Notes: a model not told the origin generated them from the sequence alone. 64,000 bases of DNA from Paraburkholderia sp. C35 (GCF_003121405.1 NZ_QBUY01000015.1:1-64000), one strand, 5' to 3'. Counted from the first letter of the stretch, positions 44,642-52,146 are shown. Numbers and translations: made by a program.

Positions 44642-44748
44642 CGTGTGGCTCCGACGCATAGCTGAAGCGCCGCAAACCGCGCGCCCACGGCGCAGCGACG
44701 TGCGAAGCCCGCAGCCAGGCAGCAATTAACTGAAGAATGAGCGGTCAT
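44638..44748 (-). CDS. Short leader ORF (36 codons) coupled to thiO
   Basis: On the minus strand AAAGGA lies seven bases before an ATG at 44748. The frame runs 36 codons to a TGA at 44638-44640 that overlaps the thiO ATG as ATGA. The predicted peptide begins MTAHSSVNCCLAAG, has four Cys (two adjacent at 9-10, then 19 and 31), is basic in its middle (FARRCAVGARF) and ends VGATR. It lies between the TPP riboswitch and thiO. I know no such peptide. A regulatory leader peptide or a device for translational coupling is possible; a non-functional chance ORF is not excluded. Confidence 0.5.
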   Translation of the reverse strand: MTAHSSVNCCLAAGFARRCAVGARFAALQLCVGATR

Positions 44749-44799
44749 CGAATCCTTTCTGTACGGCAAAAGCGCGCGTACCCAAGGACGAATCAAGGA

Positions 44800-44904
44800 C
44801 GAAAACGCGGCGGGCGAGGCCGGCCGGGCATGGCGCGCTCAAAATAGAACGGGAACGCCGCCCCGGCGGAAGGAGAACTTCCAGGAAAAACTTCCCGAAA
44901 ACTT
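44800..44904 (-). other. Riboswitch expression-platform region with GGGAAGTTTT repeats
   Basis: Directly after the aptamer the minus strand reads CGGGAAGTTTT twice and then a degenerate copy CTGGAAGTTCT, followed by GGAAG-TTCTC-CTTCC and a GC-rich segment. These can form alternative hairpins, one followed by TTCTATTTT, so a terminator-type switch is plausible. The fold was not computed. Confidence 0.4.
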
Positions 44905-44992
44905 CCCGCGCCGGTATTACCCGGATCGGGTGCGAAGGGACTCTCTCAGCCTCGCTGCAACGATTACGCGCGCAGGAAGCACCCCTGTTTCG
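44900..44992 (-). promoter_or_regulatory. TPP riboswitch (THI box)
   Basis: On the minus strand CAGGGGTGC (44979-44987), GGCTGAGAGAG (about 44941-44951) and the segment CACCCGATCCGGGTAATACC followed by GGCGCGGGAAG match the conserved TPP aptamer: P1/P2 element, the CUGAGA pyrimidine sensor and the pyrophosphate-binding helices. It precedes thiOSGE and should switch the genes off when thiamine pyrophosphate is high. Confidence 0.9.
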
Positions 44993-45305
44993 TCTGGACC
45001 ATTAGACCATAAAAGCCGCGCACGCCGCAAACCCGGGCGGACCACAATCGGTGGTGGCTGAATTTGGCGAGCTTCCCTTTTGCTCTGGCACAATGGCACG
45101 CGTCAATGCGGACAGAATGCCGCGCCACTGCAAGGCCTTTGTCGGGTTGGCACAGATGGGCGGGAGCGCAGCGAAGCGTTCGCTTAAGTTCAGATTAAGT
45201 CGCTGCCGGAACAATCGCAGCCTGGGTGACGCCCGACGGCGTGCAGCAGTGCAACGGGGCAACGCAATGCACGGCTGCCCGGGCCGACCGTATGAAAGGA
45301 CGCTT

Positions 45306-47039
45306 ATGATCGACAACTCAAACAATCCCGCGGACATCACCGCGTGGCGCCTCATCAAGCCCTATTGGGTTTCCGAGGACAAATGGAAAGCATGGGGTCT
45401 CCTCACGCTGGTTATCGCGATGAACATGACGATGGTCGCGGCCAACGTCTGGTTCAACACCTGGCAGCGCACGTTCTTCGACGCGATCCAGCAATATAAC
45501 TACCCCGTCTTCAAGTACTCGCTGCTGCAGTTCACGGTCATCGCGCTCGCGCTGATCCTGCTCGGCTCGTACCGGACGTATTTCCGGCAGATGCTCGAGT
45601 TCCGCTGGCGGCAGTGGCTCACCAACCGTTACCTGAACGAATGGCTGGGCGACCGCGCGTATTACCGGATCGAGCGCGACAGTCTCGCCGACAACCCCGA
45701 CCAGCGGGTTTCCGCCGACCTGCAAGGGCTGGCCAGCTCGACGCTCAATCTGTCGCTCGGTTTGCTGTCCACTACCGTCACGCTGTTCTCGTTCATCGTG
45801 ATCCTGTGGAATCTGTCGGGCGCGTTCGCGTTCCACATGTTCGGCACCGAGTTCTCGATTCCGGGCTACATGGTGTGGGCCGCGCTGATCTATGCAGCCG
45901 TGGGCTCGTGGGTCACGCACAAGGTCAACCATCCGCTGGTGTCGATCAACTACCAGCAGCAGCGCGTGGAAGCCGACTTCCGTTTCTCGCTGATCCGCAT
46001 CCGTGAAAACGCCGACCAGATCGCGCTGTATCAGGGCGAGCGCTCGGAAGAGCAGCAGCTCAAGGGCGTGTTCGGCCATATCCGCGACAACTGGCGCCTC
46101 ATCATGCGCTTCACGCGGCGCTTCAATATCGTCGTGATCAGCTACTCGCAGCTGGCGATCGTGTTTCCGTACATCGCGGCGGCGCCGAAGTACTTTTCGA
46201 AGAGCATCTCGTTCGGCATGTACCAGCAGGTGACGGGCGCGTTCGGCACGGTCAGCGATTCATTCTCCTGGTTCATCAACAATTACGATTCGCTCGCCGA
46301 GTGGCGCGCTACGGTGAACCGTCTGCGGGAATTCCATCGCGTGATGCGTTCGCAGCATCTGCATGAATCGGTTGTCGAAGGCACGGCGCATGGCGGCATC
46401 AACGTGCATGTGACGGATACCAACACCATCAACGTCACCGACCTGCGTCTGCAACGCCCTGACGGCGAAGCAATGGCCAACGTCGGCTCGTTCACCATCG
46501 CACCGAAGTCGCGCTGGCTCGTACGCGGACCGTCGGGCGCGGGCAAGAGTACCTTGCTGCGCACGCTGGCGGGACTGTGGCCGTTTGGCGAAGGCACAAT
46601 CGAAAAGCCCGCCGACGCGAAGCTGCTGTTCATCCCGCAGCGCAGTTATCTGCCGATTGGCACGCTGAAGGGTGCGCTGTGCTATCCGTCGGATGCTTCC
46701 GCGTTTTCGGATGAAGCGTGCCGCGAAGTGCTCGCGGTGTGCCGTCTGCCGGAGCTTGCCGATCGTCTCGGCGAATCGGCGCATTGGGAGCGTTCGTTGT
46801 CGCCGGGTGAACAGCAACGTCTCGCGGCGGCGCGAGCATTGCTGCAGCAACCGGACTTCCTGTTCCTCGACGAAGCGACCAGCGCGCTCGACCCGGACAA
46901 CGAAAGCATCATCTACAACGCGCTGATCGAGCGCCTGCCGAACGCGGCGATTGTCAGCGTCGCGCATCGCAAGACGCTCGAAACGTTCCACGACCAGACG
47001 CTGTTCATCGAGCGCGCGGTCGAGCGCGAGGCAGCGTGA
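45306..47039 (+). CDS. ABC transporter fused permease/ATPase, YddA/SbmA-like (ABC_membrane_2)
   Basis: 577 residues. The N-terminal 300 residues carry several membrane helices and the ABC_membrane_2 pattern (NVWFNTWQRTFFDAIQQYNYPVFKYSLLQF, FRWRQWLTNRYLNEWLGDRAYYRIE, NPDQRVSADLQ, ADFRFSLIRIRENADQIALYQGE). The ATPase follows with Walker A GPSGAGKST, signature LSPGEQQRLAAARALL and Walker B FLFLDEATSALD. Relatives handle vitamin B12, peptides or very-long-chain acyl groups; substrate unknown. Start 45306 has AAGGA upstream; the frame is open to 45051 but that part is not family-like. Its stop overlaps the next gene. Confidence 0.88.
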   Translation: MIDNSNNPADITAWRLIKPYWVSEDKWKAWGLLTLVIAMNMTMVAANVWFNTWQRTFFDAIQQYNYPVFKYSLLQFTVIALALILLGSYRTYFRQMLEFRWRQWLTNRYLNEWLGDRAYYRIERDSLADNPDQRVSADLQGLASSTLNLSLGLLSTTVTLFSFIVILWNLSGAFAFHMFGTEFSIPGYMVWAALIYAAVGSWVTHKVNHPLVSINYQQQRVEADFRFSLIRIRENADQIALYQGERSEEQQLKGVFGHIRDNWRLIMRFTRRFNIVVISYSQLAIVFPYIAAAPKYFSKSISFGMYQQVTGAFGTVSDSFSWFINNYDSLAEWRATVNRLREFHRVMRSQHLHESVVEGTAHGGINVHVTDTNTINVTDLRLQRPDGEAMANVGSFTIAPKSRWLVRGPSGAGKSTLLRTLAGLWPFGEGTIEKPADAKLLFIPQRSYLPIGTLKGALCYPSDASAFSDEACREVLAVCRLPELADRLGESAHWERSLSPGEQQRLAAARALLQQPDFLFLDEATSALDPDNESIIYNALIERLPNAAIVSVAHRKTLETFHDQTLFIERAVEREAA

Positions 47040-47809
47040 GCGAAGCGCCGTTCGGGCGCGTCGTACTGGTGACGGGCGCTGGCTCCGGCATCGGCGCCGC
47101 GCTCGCCCGGCGCATCGCGGCGCCGCGTGTCGCGCTGATGTTGCATGCGCGCGGTGCGGACGCCGCTTCGCGCGAACGGCTCGACAGCGTCGCTTCGACC
47201 TGCACGGCAAGCGGTGCAACGTGCGCCACCGTGTTCGGCGATCTTGCCGAGCGCGGCGCCTCCGAACATGCCGTGCATCAAACGCTGGCGCGATTCGGCG
47301 CACTCGATCAGATCGTGGCGAATGCAGGACACGCACAACGTCAAAGCATCGGCACGCTCGATATCGACACGCTCGCCGAGTCGTTCTCGGCGATGCCCGC
47401 CGCATTCGCATCACTTCTCAAACGCGCGGCGCCCGCGCTCGAAACATCGAAACGCGGACGCGTGGTGGCGGTGAGTTCGTTTGTCGCGCATCGCTATCGC
47501 GCGGACTCGCCCTTTGCGGGCACGGCTGCTGCGAAAGCCGCGCTCGAATCGCTTGCAAAAACCGCGGCAGCGGAACTCGCGCCGCATGGCGTGACGGTGA
47601 ACTGCGTCGCGCCGGGCTATACACGCAAGGATCGCGGGCCAAGCGCCGAGAATGCGCCCGCATGGGCGCGCGCGGCAGAAGCGACGCCGCTTGGCCACGT
47701 CGCCGAACCGGACGATATTGCCGCGCTCATCGCCTTCCTCTTGTCGGACTCCGCGCGTCATATCACGGGTCAGGTGATACACGTCGACGGCGGTCTGACA
47801 CTCGGCTGA
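47036..47809 (+). CDS. Short-chain dehydrogenase/reductase family protein, catalytic Tyr missing
   Basis: 257 residues from a GTG overlapping the ABC gene stop (GTGA). The Rossmann fold is clear: VVLVTGAGSGIGAALARRIA with TGxxxGIG at 13-20, NAG at 96-98, and the C-terminal GVTVNCVAPGYTRKD and GQVIHVDGGLTLG. The active site is changed: VVAVSS keeps the Ser (about 147-148) and SPFAGTAAAKAALE keeps Lys167, but the Tyr is Thr163 in the YxxxK frame or Phe160 in the FabI-like Yx6K frame. It may be inactive or use another chemistry. Coupled to the ABC protein. Confidence 0.88.
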   Translation: MSEAPFGRVVLVTGAGSGIGAALARRIAAPRVALMLHARGADAASRERLDSVASTCTASGATCATVFGDLAERGASEHAVHQTLARFGALDQIVANAGHAQRQSIGTLDIDTLAESFSAMPAAFASLLKRAAPALETSKRGRVVAVSSFVAHRYRADSPFAGTAAAKAALESLAKTAAAELAPHGVTVNCVAPGYTRKDRGPSAENAPAWARAAEATPLGHVAEPDDIAALIAFLLSDSARHITGQVIHVDGGLTLG

Positions 47810-48005
47810 CCGGCACGCGCGCCTTACGCGTTTTCCGGGTGCGCAACATCCGGAAAGATTCTCGAACAAACAGAAAGCACTTTCGAAGCGCACGCGCTGT
47901 TCCGTGCTTTGTGCGCAGTCGATTCCAGCGACGATTGCATCGTGGGCCAAACGCTCCCCTGGCGCAGCCCGCAATGCATGTTCAACGTCACTGGAAATAC
48001 CTGCC

Positions 48006-48503
48006 ATGTCATTCGACCGCCGCCTCCCTTCGCTTTCCCGTATGTCTCTGCGCCTCGCGCAATCCGGCCGCAACGCCGCGCTGACGGCCACCGCCGTGCT
48101 GCTGTTCGCGGCAGCTGCCAACGCCGCGCAGATCACGCCTGAGAAACAGCCTGAGCCTGCCGATGTCTGCCCTGCGCTGTCGCACATCGTCTCTTCCGCC
48201 GACTTCAAGAAGCTGCGCGACGAGCCGGCTGCGAAGCTGCCGGGTGTCGATCCCGTTGAAGATTGCCGCGCCAGTTCGCATTCCTACGACTGCACCTTCC
48301 GCGCGCACTGGGAAGCGGACGGCTTCGTCAACGATCCGCTGGAAGAGATCGGCGCGGATATCGCGGCGTGCTTCCCGAACGTCGTGCACGACCTCAACAC
48401 GCCGACGCGCCAGCACTTCATCGTGAAGACGGCAGACCGCCGTGTGAGCGTGACGGCGAGCGTGCAAGGGCAGAACGAATTGCGTCTGCGTATTGCGCGC
48501 TGA
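48006..48503 (+). CDS. Secreted hypothetical protein
   Basis: 165 residues; family not recognised. A signal peptide is likely (SGRNAALTATAVLLFAAAANA, cleavage near residue 40). The mature part has four Cys (VCPAL, EDCRAS, SYDCTF, AACFPN), suggesting two disulfides in the periplasm, and EDCRASSHSYDCTFRAHWEADG. ATG 48006 is used because it puts the signal at the N-terminus. The next gene, a lipoprotein, starts about 57 bases downstream, so the two may be co-expressed. Confidence 0.72.
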   Translation: MSFDRRLPSLSRMSLRLAQSGRNAALTATAVLLFAAAANAAQITPEKQPEPADVCPALSHIVSSADFKKLRDEPAAKLPGVDPVEDCRASSHSYDCTFRAHWEADGFVNDPLEEIGADIAACFPNVVHDLNTPTRQHFIVKTADRRVSVTASVQGQNELRLRIAR

Positions 48504-48559
48504 GTTGCATCGGCCGCACCTGCAACCTTTGCATCGTTCAACCAGCCAGCGAGCGCACC

Positions 48560-49153
48560 GTGATCGTCTCTTCTGTCGCGCGAAGCACGCGTAGCGTGCT
48601 GGCTGCGCTTTGTCTGCTGCCACTGGGCGGTTGTGCATGGACACTCCTCACGGCTGCCGACGCCCCGGGTTCCGTGATCCAGGCCGGCTACGCAATCGCG
48701 TCGAATTACTCGTCGCCGACCTTCGTCAACGGACGGCGCGCGCAAATCAGCAGCGTCTGCATCGAAGTGAATCAGCTCGTGTCGGTCAACGATTTCGTGC
48801 CGGCACTGCAGATGGCGCTCGACCGGCGCGGTATCCGCTCGGACGTCTACAACCCGGGAACGTCCCCCGCGAGCTGCGAAGCGCGGCTCGCGTACAACGC
48901 CTCGGTCGATTACGGCCGACGGTCGTTCAGCGATGAGTCGATCCAGTATCTGTCGATGATCGACCTCACGCTGATCAAGGACGGCCGCATCCTGGTGACA
49001 GCGCGCTATCAGACGGGCGGACTCGGCGTGGACCGCTTTTCGAGTTCATCGGTGAAGCTCGACGGCCTGATCGACAAGATGGTCGTGGACCGGGTGCAGA
49101 ATCTGCAGCCGCCAGCCATACAGACGGTGCAGGCCTCGCCGATTGGCAACTGA
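48560..49153 (+). CDS. Putative outer-membrane or periplasmic lipoprotein
   Basis: 197 residues from a GTG. VLAALCLLPLGGC is a lipoprotein signal with lipobox LGGC (Cys at about 26). The mature part (IQAGYAIASNYSSPTFVNGRRAQISSVCIEVNQLVSVNDFVPALQMALDRRGIRSDVYNPGTSPASCEARLAYNASVDY) is not a family I can name; the alternation of strands and a basic helix resembles small secretion-associated or DUF-type lipoproteins. No strong ribosome binding site. Same direction as the secreted protein before it. Confidence 0.72.
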   Translation: MIVSSVARSTRSVLAALCLLPLGGCAWTLLTAADAPGSVIQAGYAIASNYSSPTFVNGRRAQISSVCIEVNQLVSVNDFVPALQMALDRRGIRSDVYNPGTSPASCEARLAYNASVDYGRRSFSDESIQYLSMIDLTLIKDGRILVTARYQTGGLGVDRFSSSSVKLDGLIDKMVVDRVQNLQPPAIQTVQASPIGN

Positions 49154-49288
49154 GCGCGGGTCGTTGTAGCGCGCGGAGCAATCCGGCGCGCTTCTTCCGC
49201 AGCGCTCGATGGCAAGTTTCGGCCTCGATCCTGACGACTTCGATACCGGCAAAGACCGACCTCTTACCGAGGAAAGATTTCGAAAGCA

Positions 49289-49308
49289 CCTCGCGCTTTC
49301 GCGCGAGG
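49289..49308 (+). other. Hairpin in the leader of the first response regulator gene
   Basis: CCTCGCGC-TTTC-GCGCGAGG is a perfect 8-bp stem with a four-base loop, 24 bases before the ATG at 49333. It could affect translation of a gene lacking a clear ribosome binding site. Confidence 0.4.
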
Positions 49309-49332
49309 CGCTGCGCCACTACCATCGCCAGA

Positions 49333-50079
49333 ATGAACTCTTCCATTCTGATCGTCGACGACGATCCCGTCGTGCGCGACCTCGTGCGCGACTATCTGCA
49401 AGGCCGTGGCTTCACCGTCTCCGTGCTCGAAAACGGCATGGCCTTGCAGCATGCATTGCAGCACGAGCGCCCGGCTCTCGTCGTGCTGGACATCATGATG
49501 CCCGAGCTCGACGGCATCAGCGCCTTGCGCGCCTTGCGTCTCGCCGGCGACAACATTCCCGTGATCCTGCTGACCGCACGTGCGGACGTGATCGATCGTG
49601 TTATCGGTCTCGAACTGGGCGCCGACGATTACCTCGGCAAACCGTTCGATCCGAGCGAACTGGTGGCGCGCATTCGCAGCGTGCTGCGCCGTCGCGAAAG
49701 CGCGGCGCCAAGCGCGCCGGAAAATCGCGCGCCCTATCGCTTCGGCCGTTTCGAAGTGAACTTTCCCGCGCGTGAACTGCGTCGGGACGGCGAACGTATC
49801 GCGCTGCGTTCGAGCGAATTCGCGATGCTCAAGGTGTTCATCACGCACGCGATGACAGTACTCACCCGCGCCCAGTTGCTGGAGAAGCTGCACGGCGGTG
49901 TCGATACTCATCGTAACCGCAGCCTCGATGTCTCCATCTGGCGTCTGCGCCGTCTGATCGAAGTCGATCCATCCGAACCGCGCTACGTGCAGACCGTGTG
50001 GGGCAAAGGTTATGTGTTCGTGCCGGATGGCGAGATCGGTGCGGCCGAGCGCTACGACGCACCTGTTGCCAGCCTTTGA
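49333..50079 (+). CDS. OmpR/PhoB-family response regulator (paralogue 1, no adjacent kinase)
   Basis: 248 residues. Receiver domain: acidic pocket DDD at 9-11, phospho-acceptor Asp53 in VVLDIMMPELDG, Thr81 and Lys103 (DDYLGKPFD). The winged-helix output domain (about 135-235) shows YRFGRFEVNF, LRSSEFAMLKVFITH, RSLDVSIWRLRRLIE and YVQTVWGKGYVFVPDG. Strongly similar to the regulator at 52554, sharing a 29-base identical stretch near the 5' end. No kinase is next to it; the kinase at 53308 is the nearest candidate. Confidence 0.92.
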   Translation: MNSSILIVDDDPVVRDLVRDYLQGRGFTVSVLENGMALQHALQHERPALVVLDIMMPELDGISALRALRLAGDNIPVILLTARADVIDRVIGLELGADDYLGKPFDPSELVARIRSVLRRRESAAPSAPENRAPYRFGRFEVNFPARELRRDGERIALRSSEFAMLKVFITHAMTVLTRAQLLEKLHGGVDTHRNRSLDVSIWRLRRLIEVDPSEPRYVQTVWGKGYVFVPDGEIGAAERYDAPVASL

Positions 50080-50106
50080 TGCAGCATGCGCTGCCTAGCG
50101 TGATAT

Positions 50107-50124
50107 TGGTGACAATGGTGACAA
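50107..50124. repeat. Two tandem 9-bp direct repeats
   Basis: TGGTGACAA occurs twice without a gap, at 50107-50115 and 50116-50124, between the first response regulator and flgH (both 3' ends face this spot). OmpR-type regulators often bind tandem direct repeats, but the position after both genes makes a promoter role doubtful. Confidence 0.3.
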
Positions 50125-50203
50125 ACATGAAAACGGCGACGCGCTGCAATCACACGTCGCCGTCGAATCCCTGCTGATTGCGGCCCGGGCAACGCCGGGA
50201 AAA

Positions 50204-50890
50204 TCAGAACGTCAGCACACTCAGGAACATGCGCTGCAGCCAGCCAAGCGTCGTCGAATCGGCGAGCATGCCCTGCCCCGCCTGCTCAATACGTGCGTTC
50301 GCAACCTTGCCTGACGCGACGTAGTTTCCCGCCTCGATGTCTTTCGGGTTCACGATACCCGAGAACCGCAACCGGTCGACATTGCCCGCCATCGAGATCA
50401 CCTTCTCGCCTGACACCACGAGGTTGCCCGTCGGCATGGTGCCGATCACGGTGACGGCGAGCGTGCCCGTCATGCCGCTGGTATCGGCGATCGAGCCTTG
50501 TCCCTTGAAGCTCGTGCTCGCCGAGCCGACGTTGAAAAGCCGCGCGAGCCGCGCCGCCGTGCCCGTCGACTTGTCGGCCGCTTCCGCTGTGATGTCGCTG
50601 TTGCGGCTTGCCTGCGCGTTCGCGCTGTTCGAACCCGTGTACGACTCGGACAACCGGATCGTCAGCACATCGCCGATATGCTGCGCGCGCGGCGTCTCGT
50701 ACAACAGCATGCTCGTGCCCGCCTGGAAGATTGCGCCCTGCGTGTTCACGTTCAGCGGCGCCGACGCGAGCGGCGGCAGCATCGGCGTATCGACGATCGA
50801 ATCTTTCGTGCTGCCGCAGCCGGCAAGCGCGTAGAAAGCGGCGGCGCTCGTCAACACGGCGACGGCGCGGGGCATGTGCATGGCGTTCAT
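50204..50890 (-). CDS. flgH: Flagellar L-ring protein FlgH, orphan copy
   Basis: 228 residues, like E. coli FlgH (232). Lipoprotein signal with lipobox ALAGC (Cys25). The mature part has the FlgH pattern: LYETPRAQHIGDVLTIRLSESYTGSNSANAQASR, SFKGQGSIADTSGMTGTLAVTVIGTMPTGNLVVSGEKVISMAGNVDRLRFSGIVNPKDIEAGNYVASGKVANARIE. FlgH forms the outer-membrane L ring of the flagellar basal body. No other flagellar gene is in the window, so this is an isolated copy in a two-component island; it may have a role outside motility. Confidence 0.92.
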   Translation of the reverse strand: MNAMHMPRAVAVLTSAAAFYALAGCGSTKDSIVDTPMLPPLASAPLNVNTQGAIFQAGTSMLLYETPRAQHIGDVLTIRLSESYTGSNSANAQASRNSDITAEAADKSTGTAARLARLFNVGSASTSFKGQGSIADTSGMTGTLAVTVIGTMPTGNLVVSGEKVISMAGNVDRLRFSGIVNPKDIEAGNYVASGKVANARIEQAGQGMLADSTTLGWLQRMFLSVLTF

Positions 50891-50972
50891 GATGTGTCGT
50901 GCCTTTTGCGTCTAGAAAGCGCGTGTGTGAAGCGCGTCTGATAAAGCGACGCGGTGACTCGAAAAATCTCCG

Positions 50973-51698
50973 TCAACCCGCGTCGGGACTGCTCGCCTGC
51001 CACTGCCGCACCACCGACTTCATGTACGCGTCGGGATCTTTCAGCAGGTAGGTGAGCGTCGCGTTGTGCGTCGCGGGCAACAGGCACAACGTGATCGAGC
51101 TCACGTCGTTTTCCCAGATGTAGACGGGCAGCGCGCCTGCCGTCGGCGAGTTCACCTGCGTTGCGGCACGCGGCGCGCCGTAGCGGTCTTCGAATGCGTC
51201 GCGCAGATCGTCGGCCGTGATCTCGTCGATCACGAAAGAAATCTCGTAGAGACGAAACGCGCTCTGCCCGTCCACACGCACGAAGCGCAGCACGTGTTCG
51301 TCGGCGGGCGCGCCGTCCACGACAGCGCGCGACACCGCCCAGCCGTCTGCTGCACGATGCGCCCATTGGCACGCGATCGTCAGGCTCTGCGACGTCTTCA
51401 GACGCATGCCGAGCGAACCGGCAACGTTGTCCGTCTCGCACACAGGCACACTGCCGATCGGCGTCGCGCGCACCTGGGCGCCAGCGCGAAACTCATCGAG
51501 CGTGATGCCGAGTGAGATGCCGCGAAACGCGAACGGCTTGTCGACCGTACGCTTTTTCACGGCGGCTGCCGACATGCGCAGCGCGGCCGCCTGTTGCGGC
51601 GACAACATGTTCTGCGCACGTGCCGCGCACGGCGCGATGACACAGGACACAGCCACGGCGCATGCAAGCAGCGCACGCCCGATCGAAGTGAGTTTCAT
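50973..51698 (-). CDS. Secreted hypothetical protein
   Basis: 241 residues; family not recognised. Signal peptide SIGRALLACAVAVSCVIAPCAARAQ (cleavage after about residue 29). The mature part contains FAFRGISLGITLDEFRAG, a pattern common in small periplasmic proteins of unknown function that begin with a 'G.slG.s...e' motif, then CETDNV, TIACQWAH and SITLCLLPATHNATLTY. Three Cys. About 80 bases upstream of flgH on the same strand, so likely in one unit with it. Confidence 0.75.
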   Translation of the reverse strand: MKLTSIGRALLACAVAVSCVIAPCAARAQNMLSPQQAAALRMSAAAVKKRTVDKPFAFRGISLGITLDEFRAGAQVRATPIGSVPVCETDNVAGSLGMRLKTSQSLTIACQWAHRAADGWAVSRAVVDGAPADEHVLRFVRVDGQSAFRLYEISFVIDEITADDLRDAFEDRYGAPRAATQVNSPTAGALPVYIWENDVSSITLCLLPATHNATLTYLLKDPDAYMKSVVRQWQASSPDAG

Positions 51699-51728
51699 CG
51701 CTCGCCTCGCGTAATCGATGGCAGCAGC

Positions 51729-51938
51729 TCAGTCGATGGCTGCGGCACAGGCGTCGAACGGCGTCGAGGCCACATGGCCTACGACGGGCAGAATCTTCAG
51801 CGTCGCCGAAGTCAGCCGGCACGGCAGCGCCGCGACGGCACAACCGTCGAGCGGCACTACCGCCGCGCCCACGGCCGACCACATCGCGAGACGCGCAACT
51901 GCGCGTTTGGCGCGCGTGAAAATGCGTGATTTCGGCAC
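51729..51938 (-). CDS. Small lipoprotein-like protein, 69 residues
   Basis: Starts at a GTG (51938) with GGAG six bases upstream. AVARLAMWSAVGAAVVPLDGC looks like a lipoprotein signal with LDGC as lipobox; Asp at the -2 position is unusual. The mature part ALPCRLTSATLKILPVVGHVASTPFDACAAAID resembles small Burkholderia lipoproteins of the DUF6726 type, by memory only. Thirty bases before the secreted-protein gene on the same strand. Confidence 0.6.
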   Translation of the reverse strand: MPKSRIFTRAKRAVARLAMWSAVGAAVVPLDGCAVAALPCRLTSATLKILPVVGHVASTPFDACAAAID

Positions 51939-51954
51939 GGCGAACTCCGGAGCG

Positions 51955-52146
51955 TCAGGCCGTCGTATTGACGTGATTGCCGACGAGACCCGAAGGCGAA
52001 ACAGGCGCTTGCGCCGCGCCCGCCTTCTCACCTGTCGATGCCGGCGCAGCCGGCGTGGAGGCGCCGCGCGAAGCCGGGCGTTCCGTTGCGGACGGCCGTG
52101 CGATACCTTGCAGTTGCGTCGTGAAATGGTTGTTCTGAACAGTCAT
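51955..52146 (-). CDS. Small hypothetical protein, 63 residues, low complexity
   Basis: ATG at 52146 with GAGG six bases upstream. Polar N-terminus MTVQNNHFTTQLQGIARP followed by an Ala/Pro/Ser/Thr-rich, probably disordered tail ending VGNHVNTTA. No signal or membrane segment. Sixteen bases before the small lipoprotein gene, so it may head a four-gene unit 52146 to 50204. Function unknown; regulatory or chaperone-like roles are only guesses. Confidence 0.5.
   Translation of the reverse strand: MTVQNNHFTTQLQGIARPSATERPASRGASTPAAPASTGEKAGAAQAPVSPSGLVGNHVNTTA

Noticed and set aside
44642..44725. thiO starting at 44725 or 44659
   Set aside because: The extension is unlike flavoprotein N-termini and overlaps the leader ORF in another frame; the ATG at 44641 has its own GGAG.
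45051..45305. N-terminal extension of the YddA-like ABC protein
   Set aside because: Arg/Cys-rich and not family-like, while the ATG at 45306 has AAGGA upstream.
46260..47414. 384-codon minus-strand ORF opposite the ABC and SDR genes
   Set aside because: Extreme Arg content and no motif; antisense to two coupled genes.
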